DNA of 64,000 nt, taken from assembly GCF_003795125.1 (NCBI RefSeq), contig NZ_CP027783.1, positions 124,001 through 188,000 of the forward strand. Reading direction: 5' to 3'. The notes beneath the pieces were generated by a model. That model was not told the DNA's origin, did not search any database, and saw only the letters and a program-made list of their open reading frames with translations. The DNA comes from Tetragenococcus osmophilus. Its GTDB lineage: Bacteria > Bacillota > Bacilli > Lactobacillales > Enterococcaceae. Below, piece by piece: positions 16,650 to 24,440 of this stretch. How positions within the stretch are numbered: the stretch's first letter is position 1; every line of letters begins with the position of its first letter. A program made the position numbers and the translations under genes.

Positions 16650-18299
16650 TTACTCATAAAGCAAGTTTTCAGGTCTTATTGTTTTATATAAAGCAAATGC
16701 TCCGTCCAAGTTTTCAACGTTATAGCCATTTTGTGTAAGGATTCTTTCAGCAATATAACTACGTAATCCTGTATGACAGCTGACAATATATTCTTGATCC
16801 TTATCTAACTCGGACAAACGATCGCGTAATTCATTCAATGGAATGTGCAAGGAATTTTTGAATTGTCCTTTAGCCAACTCAGCCTTGTTACGTACGTCTA
16901 TTAAAACTTTTCCTTTTGCAAATGCGTCTTCTAGTTCATACCATTGAATTGATGTACTTTCTCCTTCAATAATATTCATCGCTGTATAACCTGCCATATT
17001 TACAATATCTTTAGCTGAACCAAAGGGTGGAGAGTACGACAATTCAAGTTCAGGCAAGTCCATTACCGTCAAGCCAGCTTTAATAGCCGTTGCCAAAACA
17101 TCAATACGTTTATCTACTCCTTTTTGGCCTACTGCTTGAGCACCATAAATTTCACCAGTTTCAGGATGAAAAATAAGTTTCAAAGTAATATCGGTAGCCC
17201 CAGGATAATAACTTGCATGATCCTTACCAGCTACATGTATCACTGAGTGAGATAAGTTTTGTTGTTTAACACTCCGTTCATTCAATCCAGTAGAAGCAGC
17301 TGTTAAATTAAAAACTCGAACAATAGAGGTACCGATACTTCCTTTATTTTTTCTAGCTAAGCCAGAGATACTATCCGCCACTTGTCTTCCTTGTCGATTC
17401 GCTGGAGAAGCTAGCGCGATCAAAGTATTCTCACCTGTGATTTGTTGCTTAACAATAATCGCATCCCCAATCGCGTAGATGTTAGGGTCGCTCGTTTGAT
17501 AATTTTCATCTACATAAATACCACCACGCATGCCCGTTTTTAGCCCAGCTTGTTGTGCGATCGTACTTTCTGGCTGAATCCCCATAGAAAGAATGGTTAA
17601 ATCAGAAGTTAGCTGTTCGCCGTTTTCTAAGATCACTTTCCTTCCCTGGTCTTGAAACTGAGCCACAGAATTTGAGAAAAAAACGTTGACGTCTTGTTCA
17701 AGTAGCTCATTTTTGACAAAAGCTGCCATCTCTTCATCTAAGGGAGGTAAAACTTGAGGCGCCTTTTCAACGATGTTGACGTTGATATCTCTTTTCTTCA
17801 AATTTTCTGCTATTTCTAGTCCAATAAACCCAGCGCCTATAAGTATGGCATTTTCAGGTTGGTAACTTAAATTTTCCATAATTTGATCTAAATCAGGAAT
17901 GCTACGCAAAGTATGAACGTTTTGACTCTCGGAAAGACCAGGGATCTCCGGTGTAATGGGAGTTGCGCCGGTAGATAAAATAAGGGCATCGTAGCTTTCA
18001 GCAAACACTTCTTGCTTATGTTCCACCATAACCTGCTTTTCTTCAGGGTGAATTTCAACAACTTCATGATTGGTTCGTATGTCTAGATTATAACGAGCTT
18101 TTAAAGCCTCTGGTGTTTGAACGAGTAATTGTTCTCTATTTTCAATTTCTCCAGAAATATGATACGGTAACCCGCAGTTCGCAAAGGAAACATATGGCCC
18201 TTTTTCCAACACAATAATTTCAGCATCTTCATTTAATCGACGTAGCCGTGTAGCGGCAGACATCCCACCAGCTACACCTCCGACAACGATTACTTTCAT
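16650..18299 (-). CDS. cdr: CoA-disulfide reductase with C-terminal rhodanese domain (CoADR-RHD)
   Basis: About 549 residues. FAD motif VVGGVAGGMSAA at the N-terminus, active cysteine in SFANCGLPYH, NAD motif ILIGAGFIGLEIA, second FAD motif IYAIGDA, then the dimerisation domain. A rhodanese domain (about 455-549) has its own active cysteine in VSCHTGLRS. The family reduces CoA disulfide or CoA persulfide and polysulfides with NAD(P)H. The ATG of MKVIVVGG is preferred: GGAGG lies 8 bases upstream, while the ATG two codons earlier is too close. It starts 16 bases after the TrmO-like stop. Confidence 0.92.
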   Translation of the reverse strand: MKVIVVGGVAGGMSAATRLRRLNEDAEIIVLEKGPYVSFANCGLPYHISGEIENREQLLVQTPEALKARYNLDIRTNHEVVEIHPEEKQVMVEHKQEVFAESYDALILSTGATPITPEIPGLSESQNVHTLRSIPDLDQIMENLSYQPENAILIGAGFIGLEIAENLKKRDINVNIVEKAPQVLPPLDEEMAAFVKNELLEQDVNVFFSNSVAQFQDQGRKVILENGEQLTSDLTILSMGIQPESTIAQQAGLKTGMRGGIYVDENYQTSDPNIYAIGDAIIVKQQITGENTLIALASPANRQGRQVADSISGLARKNKGSIGTSIVRVFNLTAASTGLNERSVKQQNLSHSVIHVAGKDHASYYPGATDITLKLIFHPETGEIYGAQAVGQKGVDKRIDVLATAIKAGLTVMDLPELELSYSPPFGSAKDIVNMAGYTAMNIIEGESTSIQWYELEDAFAKGKVLIDVRNKAELAKGQFKNSLHIPLNELRDRLSELDKDQEYIVSCHTGLRSYIAERILTQNGYNVENLDGAFALYKTIRPENLLYE

Positions 18300-18314
18300 T
18301 GTCATTCCTCCTCG

Positions 18315-18722
18315 TTATTTAACTGATTTGTCTGTATCAAGAAGCGATGAATATACTTTTATATCCAAAACTGCACTTTCATCCAGCGCATCTAAGCCTG
18401 TCACTTCTAGTTTATTATTTTGTACTGATATCACTTTTCCTACACAAAGAGCAATTGGATTAGGACGATTAGGCGAACGAGTCGCAAAAACACCATATAC
18501 TTTATCAGAAAAAGGAGTTTTAGTAGAAAGCACCGAACGATCTGATCGATCTTGCCAGTAAAGGACAACAATATGTTCTAAGTCGGATACATCTTTTAAG
18601 CCTTCCACATATTCTGGGAATATTTCAATAGTTGCCGTTTCATTAGCATATTTCCCTTGCTTTGGTGCTTCTTTCTTTGTTTTATATGAGCTATGAACTG
18701 TTCCTATAGATGTTAATTTCAT
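18315..18722 (-). CDS. TrmO/TsaA-family tRNA methyltransferase-like protein
   Basis: 135 residues from the ATG of MKLTSIGTVHSS (GGAGGG 6 bases upstream). Family motifs are IGTVHS, the acidic-hydrophobic strand LEHIVVLYWQDRSDR and the signature GVFATRSPNRPNPIALC. TrmO makes the N6-methyl of t6A37 in tRNA in E. coli. This short form lacks the C-terminal extension of that enzyme, so the substrate is uncertain. It forms an operon with cdr. Confidence 0.85.
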   Translation of the reverse strand: MKLTSIGTVHSSYKTKKEAPKQGKYANETATIEIFPEYVEGLKDVSDLEHIVVLYWQDRSDRSVLSTKTPFSDKVYGVFATRSPNRPNPIALCVGKVISVQNNKLEVTGLDALDESAVLDIKVYSSLLDTDKSVK

Positions 18723-18842
18723 TAAAATCCCTCCAGAAATCATGATAAAAAAGTTGGAATTCAGTTCTCTCAATTAAGAGAATAAAACGAAGTAAGTTAT
18801 TTGTAAAATTAGTAAATTTTTTGAATTGTTCATTCCAACTAT

Positions 18843-18896
18843 AAAAAACGGTGTCTCGTCTAATTTTCGTCTATAGATGAGATCACTGCTTTTTTT
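18843..18896. terminator. Bidirectional hairpin terminator
   Basis: GTGATCTCATCTA / TAGACGAGACAC with a T-run on both sides. On the minus strand it lies between the orphan cop promoter (19141) and the TrmO-like gene, so leftward transcripts from that promoter would stop here at about 300 nt. Confidence 0.75.
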
Positions 18897-19140
18897 ATAC
18901 GTAGAAAATATTTTATTTGTTGTGTCTGTGCAGTTTTAATTATTCTATGGAAACTATCTACTGGTATAGTCCTTAAATAAAAATCGCTAATTTATTTTAG
19001 CATTGTTTTTATAGATAAGGGTGATTACGTTCTCCAATTCCTATCAACTTGTCCTTCTCTTCTATATCTTAAAAATGTTACCTCACTAGTACTTTCTAAG
19101 CTTTATCACTCCTTATATTACCAAAAGTAAATTTTAAGTT
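18897..19140 (-). other. Degenerate stretch behind an orphan cop promoter
   Basis: No intact gene is visible. On the minus strand AAGGAG is followed, 9 bases later, by an open frame of 24 codons (19025-19099) reading ESTSEVTFLRYRREGQVDRN and ending WRT. Its first codon is TTA, not a start. This looks like the ruin of a small copper-induced gene or a non-coding transcript. No family is recognised. Confidence 0.4.
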
Positions 19141-19188
19141 TACGCATGTAAACAAAACTAATATATCATAATTATTTACAATTGTAAA
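19141..19188 (-). promoter_or_regulatory. Orphan CopY-type promoter
   Basis: TTTACA at 19183-19188 and TATATT at 19160-19165 are 17 bases apart on the minus strand. A perfect cop box TACAATTGTA (19177-19186) overlaps the -35. A second box TACGCATGTA (19141-19150) sits at the transcript start. The geometry copies the two functional cop promoters, but no intact gene lies directly behind it. Confidence 0.8.
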
Positions 19189-19193
19189 TAAAA

Positions 19194-19228
19194 AGCGGAG
19201 ACTAATTATGACTAATCTCCACCTTTTT
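19194..19228 (-). terminator. Terminator of the broken betaine-binding gene
   Basis: On the minus strand GTGGAGATTAGT / ATTAGTCTCCGC is followed by TTTTT, 8 bases after the stop of the 3' remnant. Confidence 0.85.
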
Positions 19229-19235
19229 ATAAAAA

Positions 19236-19364
19236 TTATTCAGCGTCTGCTGTCCATTCGTCTACTTTATCTTGATTATCATCGATCCAGTTTTGGGCAG
19301 ATTCTTCAGGATCAGTACCATCTTCAATATCTAACATTATAGATTTGGATTTACGTCAATATTC
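19236..19364 (-). pseudogene. 3' remnant of the glycine-betaine binding protein gene
   Basis: The frame reads IMLDIEDGTDPEESAQNW, then IDDNQDKVDEWTADAE and stop. It is the C-terminal helix of an OpuAC-type binding protein, cut off from the rest by the IS3-family element. An in-frame TGA precedes it, so it cannot be translated on its own. It keeps its terminator. Confidence 0.85.
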
Positions 19365-19523
19365 TGGACACATTTTTTGAGAGATTTTTTTCGAAACGAA
19401 TCCACGTTTGAGAATGTCATCGTCTCCGCCTAATGTCAAATGGAGAACCGTATTTGACATTAGGCGGAAACGATGACAAGAGGGTCTCGTGGATAAGTTC
19501 CTCAAAAAAATGTGTAGGAGAAT
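19361..19523. repeat. Large nested inverted repeat at the 3' end of the IS3-family element
   Basis: The inner stem GTCATCGTCTCCGCCTAATG pairs with CATTAGGCGGAAACGATGAC (arms 19418-19479). The outer arms ATTCTGGACACATTTTTTGA and its partial complement near 19503-19523 add a second stem. The whole 160-base segment between orfB and the terminal repeat can therefore fold into one long cruciform. Confidence 0.8.
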
Positions 19524-19530
19524 CTCAAAC

Positions 19531-20391
19531 CTACACCAACATTTTGGCTTGATCTTCCGCTTGCTGGGGCGTTAAGTAATGGAGTTTCCCATGAATGCGT
19601 TCGCGATTATACCAACCACTGATATATTGGAATAAAGCGAGGCGCGCTTCATCAAAAGTTTTGTAATGTTTCAAATAAACTTCTTCCTTTTTCAAAGTCG
19701 CATGAAAAGATTCGATCCCTGAATTATCATAAGGGGTTCCTTTGCGACTGTAAGAATGACTGACATGATATTGGAGGAGAAGTTGTTCAAATGCATCACT
19801 TGTATATTGCGTACCTAAATCCGTTTGAAGGACCAATCCAGCCCCCTCTTTTAATTGTTGGTTTTGCACGGCTTGGTGAAAAGCCTCCACGGCAATCGAA
19901 GCCGTCATTTGTTTGCCATAAGAATAGCCAATAATTTTACGAGAATACAAATCCATGACAGAAGCCAAGTAAGTCCAACCCTCTTTTTGGGTATGGACAT
20001 AGGTGATATCTGCGCCCCATTTCTGGTTGATCGAAGTTGTAGAGAAATCCTGTTTTAAGAGATTTTCACGAGCGGTCACTTTTTCATGATTCGTCGCTGG
20101 ACGATACTTTTTTCGAGTAATGGAACGAATCCCAAGTTCTCGCATCAATCTTTGGACGCGCTTTTGACCGATCTTCCAACCGGACTGTTTTAATTTATAG
20201 GTGATTTTGGGAGCGCCATAACGGCGCTTGCTTTTCTCGTAAATCTGTAAAATTTCTTGTTTTAATTGCTCGTTTTCTTGGCTCCTTGGACTTGGACGAC
20301 GATACTTGGAAGCATAGTACGTCGACTTTGGTACCTCGAGAACATCCGTTAACAGACGTACCGGGTACTCTTGACTTTCTTCGTCGATCAT
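19531..20391 (-). CDS. IS3-family transposase OrfB (integrase domain)
   Basis: 286 residues as an open frame. HTH_21 region near RRYGAPKITYKLKQ, then the rve core with the DDE residues: Asp in WGADITYVH, Asp in LQTDLGTQYTS, Glu in NSGIESFHATLKKE. It is normally made as an OrfAB fusion by -1 slippage at C-TTTTTTT (plus strand 20441-20448), read as A7G on the coding strand. The frame is intact, so the element could be active. Confidence 0.93.
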   Translation of the reverse strand: MIDEESQEYPVRLLTDVLEVPKSTYYASKYRRPSPRSQENEQLKQEILQIYEKSKRRYGAPKITYKLKQSGWKIGQKRVQRLMRELGIRSITRKKYRPATNHEKVTARENLLKQDFSTTSINQKWGADITYVHTQKEGWTYLASVMDLYSRKIIGYSYGKQMTASIAVEAFHQAVQNQQLKEGAGLVLQTDLGTQYTSDAFEQLLLQYHVSHSYSRKGTPYDNSGIESFHATLKKEEVYLKHYKTFDEARLALFQYISGWYNRERIHGKLHYLTPQQAEDQAKMLV

Positions 20392-20414
20392 CTCATAAAT
20401 GGGAGAGTCATCGG

Positions 20415-20672
20415 CTATTCTTTCGTGAATATGGTGATAGCTTTTTTTAGAATATCATTTTCCTGCTCCAGACGATGCATTTTTTTCTCCATTTGATGGA
20501 TATCTGCCTGACTTTTTCCTGTTTCTTCATCCGGAGTATATTCTTTTTTCCAGTTAAATATCGTTGCTTCAGAAATACCATATTCACGTGCCAAAGAAGG
20601 GACACTTTGTCCTTGTTTATTTAGTTGAAGGATCAATTCTCTTGTTTCTTGATTATATTTTTTAGCCATCAT
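20415..20672 (-). CDS. IS3-family OrfA (DNA-binding protein)
   Basis: 85-86 residues. Helix-turn-helix QSVPSLAREYGISEATIFNW, then a leucine-zipper-like helix MEKKMHRLEQENDILKKA. The start is the ATG of MMAKKYNQ with AAAGGA 6 bases upstream. The A7G slippery site lies near its 3' end, so a -1 shift joins it to OrfB. Confidence 0.92.
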   Translation of the reverse strand: MMAKKYNQETRELILQLNKQGQSVPSLAREYGISEATIFNWKKEYTPDEETGKSQADIHQMEKKMHRLEQENDILKKAITIFTKE

Positions 20673-20725
20673 TAGACATCCTTTCATAGAATATTATAAT
20701 ACTCTACAAATATGTGTCCATGAAT

Positions 20726-21511
20726 TTAACCTAACACCAATTGCATATCTTCTTGGTCCCAATGGAAGTTATCAAGTATACTATAAACTTCAGGCATATC
20801 ATCTTCTAAGCCTTCACGGGCTAATGTATTAATATGTTCTTCTTCGCCCATCGTTCCTTCTGGGTCATCTAAAATCGTAAGATCATATCTTTCATACATC
20901 CAGTGAGGCGTCCAACCAGTAACAACGATTGGATCTTCATTTTGAATAGCACTGTCTAATTGTGAAGTCATTGCACCACTAGAAGAAGGAGTGACTTCCC
21001 AATCCGACAAGTTATCATAAGTTTCAACAGTATCTTCAGCTGCAGAAACCACGCCAGCACCTGGATCAATACCAATAATTTCTTGATCAGGAACTTGATC
21101 GTCTAAGTCTTCAATTGAATCAACATCCATGTATTCTGGAACAGTTAGTCCAAGAGCAGTTCCTTCAGTATGAGCTCCCAAATCTTCAACTTGATCGCCA
21201 TATTCTTCATATTGTGCTTCTTGTGTAATTGGTAGCCAAGCAGAAAGTGTTGCATCAGATTCTCCATTAGCTACGGCTTCCCAGTTTACAGCATTATCTA
21301 AAGGCGTCATATTTACCGTATAACCCATATCTTCTAATACTAAGGCCATAACATTAGTGGAAGCCACTTCACTATCCCATTCAACATAAGATAGGTTCAC
21401 CTGATCGCCACCAGCACTTCCGCCTCCGTCGTTATCTCCGCCACCATTACTGCAAGCAGCTAATAATAAAGCGGAACTCAACGTCAACATCCCTAATAAT
21501 TTCTTCTTCAA
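20726..21511 (-). pseudogene. Glycine-betaine ABC transporter binding protein (OpuAC-type), 5' part, interrupted by IS3
   Basis: A lipoprotein signal peptide with lipobox LLLAAC precedes a glycine/aspartate linker and the OpuAC domain (LSYVEWDSEVASTNVMALVL, TGWTPHWMYERYDLTIL). The aromatic ligand residues W and Y are visible. The reading frame runs off into the IS after WDQEDMQLVLG; about 35 C-terminal residues lie at 19236. The start is probably the TTG of KKKLLGML: an ATG six codons earlier overlaps the AAAGGA ribosome site. No opuAA or opuAB partner is adjacent. The core ligand fold is mostly present, so residual function cannot be excluded. Confidence 0.88.
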
Positions 21512-21529
21512 AACAAAACATCCTTTCAT

Positions 21530-21972
21530 AAATTTTAAATGTTACAGAACGATTTTTCTCGCTCATTGAGACCTTTCACATATTTTTATTTCTCTTCAAG
21601 ACTTATAAGTATACTAACAGCTAAGTTACTGTCTTCCGGATTTTCACACAAAACAAATGACTACACTAAAATAAATTTAAGTTGTTACTTTTTCCAAAAG
21701 AAAAATACTATTTATCAATAGCATTCATCAATTGAACAATAATAATTGCGTCATTTATTGGCATGAGAGAAAAATATGGTAAATAGTCATTAAATTCCTA
21801 TCCTACATCCCTCCAAGCAACAATGTTACGAGAAGAGCGTAACATATCAAATTAAAAAAAAAACAAGTACCATTTTTATTTTTTTCATAAAAAATGTTAA
21901 TAAATAAGCGTTTAACAAGTTATGTAAACTAGCTAAGTCTCTTTTGCTCATTTTTCTCATTATTTTCTAATT
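21530..21972. other. Gene-free spacer before the betaine-binding gene
   Basis: About 440 bases with no supported gene. It contains a perfect inverted repeat ATGTTACG-(7)-CGTAACAT at 21824-21846 without a T-tract, so it is an operator candidate, not a terminator. A GGAGGG lies leftward of it on the minus strand without a good frame. Confidence 0.5.
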
Positions 21973-21978
21973 TAAAAA

Positions 21979-22035
21979 ACAAAAAAAGAACGATCCATTT
22001 TCCCATATTTGAGTCAAAGACATCGCTCTTTTTTT
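21979..22035 (-). terminator. Terminator after the 22038 oxidoreductase
   Basis: AAAGAGCGAT and ATCGTTCTTT flank a 30-base loop and are followed by seven T on the minus strand. Confidence 0.75.
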
Positions 22036-22037
22036 CC

Positions 22038-22574
22038 TTAAACTGCGATAAGTTCTGGACTTAAAGCGTAATCCACATATTCTTGCGCTTTTTGGCTAAG
22101 TTCTTCATCCGATTGATGACCCACGCCATGTACGGTAAACGGCGCTAAATAATAAGCACCTACAAAATGTGTGGTTGCTTCTAATGGACGGAGTAATTCC
22201 GAAACATTAAATTTCACCAAACCGTCTGGCGTATAACCTTCCTCGTCGACGCCTGTTGTTACAGCAGGCAAAAATTCTTTATCTTTCATCTTATCTCCAT
22301 TTGTACCAAAAGCCCAGCCATGAGCAATAACTTCTTCTAACCATTTTTTCAATAACGCAGGCGCGCTATACCAATAAAATGGAAATTGAAAAATAATGCG
22401 ATCATGATTTTCTACTAATTGTTGTTCAAGCTCTACATCGATTTTTCCGTCCGGATAAGAAGCATAAACATCATGAATTGTCACATCAGAATACTTTTCA
22501 ATTTCTTGTAATAAGTGTCGATTGCCGCGAGATTCAGTTATATTAGGATGAAAAACAAGTACTAGTGTTTTCAT
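22038..22574 (-). CDS. NAD(P)H-dependent oxidoreductase (flavodoxin-like quinone reductase)
   Basis: 178 residues of the flavodoxin-2 family. The N-terminal LVLVFHPNITESRGNRHLL binds FMN phosphate. The core FQFPFYWYSAPALLKKWLEEV and HGWAFG are hallmarks of the YwrO/KefG/NQO group. It probably reduces quinones or electrophiles with NAD(P)H. It is divergent from the HxlR regulator at 22815, a common pairing in which the regulator senses electrophiles. Confidence 0.9.
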   Translation of the reverse strand: MKTLVLVFHPNITESRGNRHLLQEIEKYSDVTIHDVYASYPDGKIDVELEQQLVENHDRIIFQFPFYWYSAPALLKKWLEEVIAHGWAFGTNGDKMKDKEFLPAVTTGVDEEGYTPDGLVKFNVSELLRPLEATTHFVGAYYLAPFTVHGVGHQSDEELSQKAQEYVDYALSPELIAV

Positions 22575-22814
22575 TTACAAAACTCTCCTTTTATTAAAAT
22601 TTATCCAGAAGCTTCCCTTCTTAACAAACTAAAGTGTCGTTAAATAAGTTAAAAGCTTCTTGCATACTAAACAAAAGATTTTCTTGTATCTATTTGCTGT
22701 TAAAGGTATAATAAATGAAAAGTTTCCTTTTGGGAATAAGGCACTTAAATTAAACCTAGTTACTTTTTAGAAACTATTTGTTATAAAGGGATTTATAAAA
22801 GAAGGTAATAATCA

Positions 22815-23183
22815 ATGTCTGAAGAACTTCAAGGAGAAACATGTCAAGAATTGCAAGCCGCGCTAGATATTATTTCTGGAAAATGGAAGCCCATTATCTT
22901 ATTTCACCTTATGGAAAATGAAAAATTACGCTTTAGCGAATTGCAACGGGCGATGCCAGAAATTACGAAAAAAATGTTAACATCACAATTAAGAGAACTC
23001 GAATATAACGGCATCATCCATCGCGAAGTTTACCAACAAGTTCCGCCAAAAGTCGAATACTCAATGACTGAATATGGTAATAGTTTATCTCCACTGATGA
23101 AATCAATGAGAAGCTGGGGGATGAAACATCTGCAACGTATGGAAAAAATGGAAAGCGCAGATAAAAAAGAAGCTGTTAATTAG
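22815..23183 (+). CDS. HxlR-family transcriptional regulator
   Basis: 122 residues. Winged helix with DIISGKWKPIILFHLMENEK, RFSELQRAMPEITKKMLTSQ and the wing EYSMTEYGNSLSPLM. Cys10 lies just before the helix-turn-helix (TCQELQAALDI), the position used as redox/electrophile sensor in related HxlR proteins. It likely controls the divergent 22038 oxidoreductase from the 240-base spacer. Confidence 0.9.
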   Translation: MSEELQGETCQELQAALDIISGKWKPIILFHLMENEKLRFSELQRAMPEITKKMLTSQLRELEYNGIIHREVYQQVPPKVEYSMTEYGNSLSPLMKSMRSWGMKHLQRMEKMESADKKEAVN

Positions 23184-23200
23184 TTTTTCAAAAAGTTCTT

Positions 23201-23250
23201 AATAAAAGCATTTAGCTCACCTTTGGATAAATGAGCTAAATGCTTTTATT
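23201..23250. terminator. Bidirectional terminator after HxlR
   Basis: AATAAAAGCATTTAGCTCA pairs with its exact complement around CCTTTGGATAAA; T-rich on both strands. Confidence 0.9.
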
Positions 23251-23336
23251 TATAAATTTATTACTAGCACATCTAATCTACTATGCAATAATATCAATAA
23301 TCCAAATCGTAAAAACATACCTTGAAGATAAATCGG

Positions 23337-23792
23337 TTAACTTTTATCATTCAAAAGATCTGCAATCGTTGGATTAATTAGATCAATCAAATCTTGAGTA
23401 GCGATTATCACACTCTTATCCAGCTCTCCTGCTGAAACCACAATCTTCGGATAGTTTTTTATTTCTTGGTCAAAAAATATCGGATATTCTGGATGGTGCA
23501 AAAAGATTCCTACAGGCGTATTTGCGCCATGCGGATAACCGGTTGTTTCCATCACGTAGTCCATTGGTGGTAAACCTACTTTTCGATTTTTGGAAACAGC
23601 CGCCATTTTTTTATAATCCATACGAGCATTTAATGGAACTAAAGCTATCGTTGGTCCGGTTTTGTTTCCTTTGAGCACTAACGTTTTAAAGATAGGGCTC
23701 TGATTTGTATCTACTTTTTCAGAAGAAAATTCATAGGATTGATAAGGTATATTTTGCTCTTCTAGAAAGGTTTCTACTTCATTTTTTGCCAT
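23337..23792 (-). CDS. YbaK/ProX-family aminoacyl-tRNA deacylase
   Basis: About 151 residues. FKTLVLKGNKTGPTIALVPL and the conserved Lys/Gly region KVGLPPMDYVMETTGYPHG, followed by GIFLHHPEYPIFFDQ, match the YbaK/EbsC fold that hydrolyses mischarged tRNA (Cys-tRNAPro or Ala-tRNAPro). The start is the second ATG (MAKNEVETF), with AAGGAGA 6 bases upstream. It stands alone. Confidence 0.85.
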   Translation of the reverse strand: MAKNEVETFLEEQNIPYQSYEFSSEKVDTNQSPIFKTLVLKGNKTGPTIALVPLNARMDYKKMAAVSKNRKVGLPPMDYVMETTGYPHGANTPVGIFLHHPEYPIFFDQEIKNYPKIVVSAGELDKSVIIATQDLIDLINPTIADLLNDKS

Positions 23793-23880
23793 GTTCATTC
23801 TCCTTACGATCTATAGTTAAACTATATATCTATGATAAGAAACTCCGCTAACGAAATCAAACATAGCGGACCATTATTCT

Positions 23881-24318
23881 TTAATATCTCTCTACTCTTT
23901 GCCAAACCATCACGAATTCCTTTTCTCTTGTATCTTCGTCAATATTTTCGTCTTGAATAGAAAATCCTTCCCTATGGTAAAAAGCTACTGCTCGTTTGTT
24001 TTTTGCAAAAGCCTCCAAAGTTAATTTAGTTTTATTATTTTTCACGTAATCGAGTAATTGTTTGCCAATACCTTTTGATTGTTCTGTAGTCTTAACAAAA
24101 AGTCCCGCAATATAATCTTCGATTAAACCAATAAACCCTACAATTTGATCTTTATCATTTACATACACATAAACAGTAGATTGAGGTAACTGCTCTCTAA
24201 CTGAGTCCATCTGATTTTTCCAATAATCTTCGTTAATAGAATCGTGAGCTTTAATATTTTCTTCTTCCCATAATAGAAGCGCTTCTTCTAGATCTTCCTT
24301 TTGTAATTTACGAAACAT
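23881..24318 (-). CDS. GNAT-family N-acetyltransferase
   Basis: 145 residues. Acetyl-CoA loop in EQSKGIGKQLLDYVK, preceded by the strand DYIAGLFVK; C-terminal AVAFYHREGFSI. The substrate is unknown. It is similar in style to RimI/YjaB-like proteins and stands alone. Confidence 0.88.
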   Translation of the reverse strand: MFRKLQKEDLEEALLLWEEENIKAHDSINEDYWKNQMDSVREQLPQSTVYVYVNDKDQIVGFIGLIEDYIAGLFVKTTEQSKGIGKQLLDYVKNNKTKLTLEAFAKNKRAVAFYHREGFSIQDENIDEDTREKEFVMVWQRVERY

Positions 24319-24440
24319 ACGTTTTCCCTTCTATTTACTTTATTTATTTTTACCTAGGATATTTCTCCTAGATATGGTATTTTAAAATTGGTATAGTTAA
24401 GCGGATACACAAAAATTTCCTAATAGAGGTAACAGCAACA

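Larger units (their letters stand above)
19365..20720 (-). mobile_element. IS3-family insertion sequence
   Basis: About 1356 bases, bounded by TGGACACATATTTG on the 5' side and ATGTGTCCA on the 3' side (minus strand). It has two overlapping frames, orfA and orfB, and the A7G slippage site of the family. It interrupts an opuAC-type gene. A clean target duplication is not visible at these ends. TGTTAG occurs on both sides further out, so the exact boundary or a later rearrangement remains open. Confidence 0.9.
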
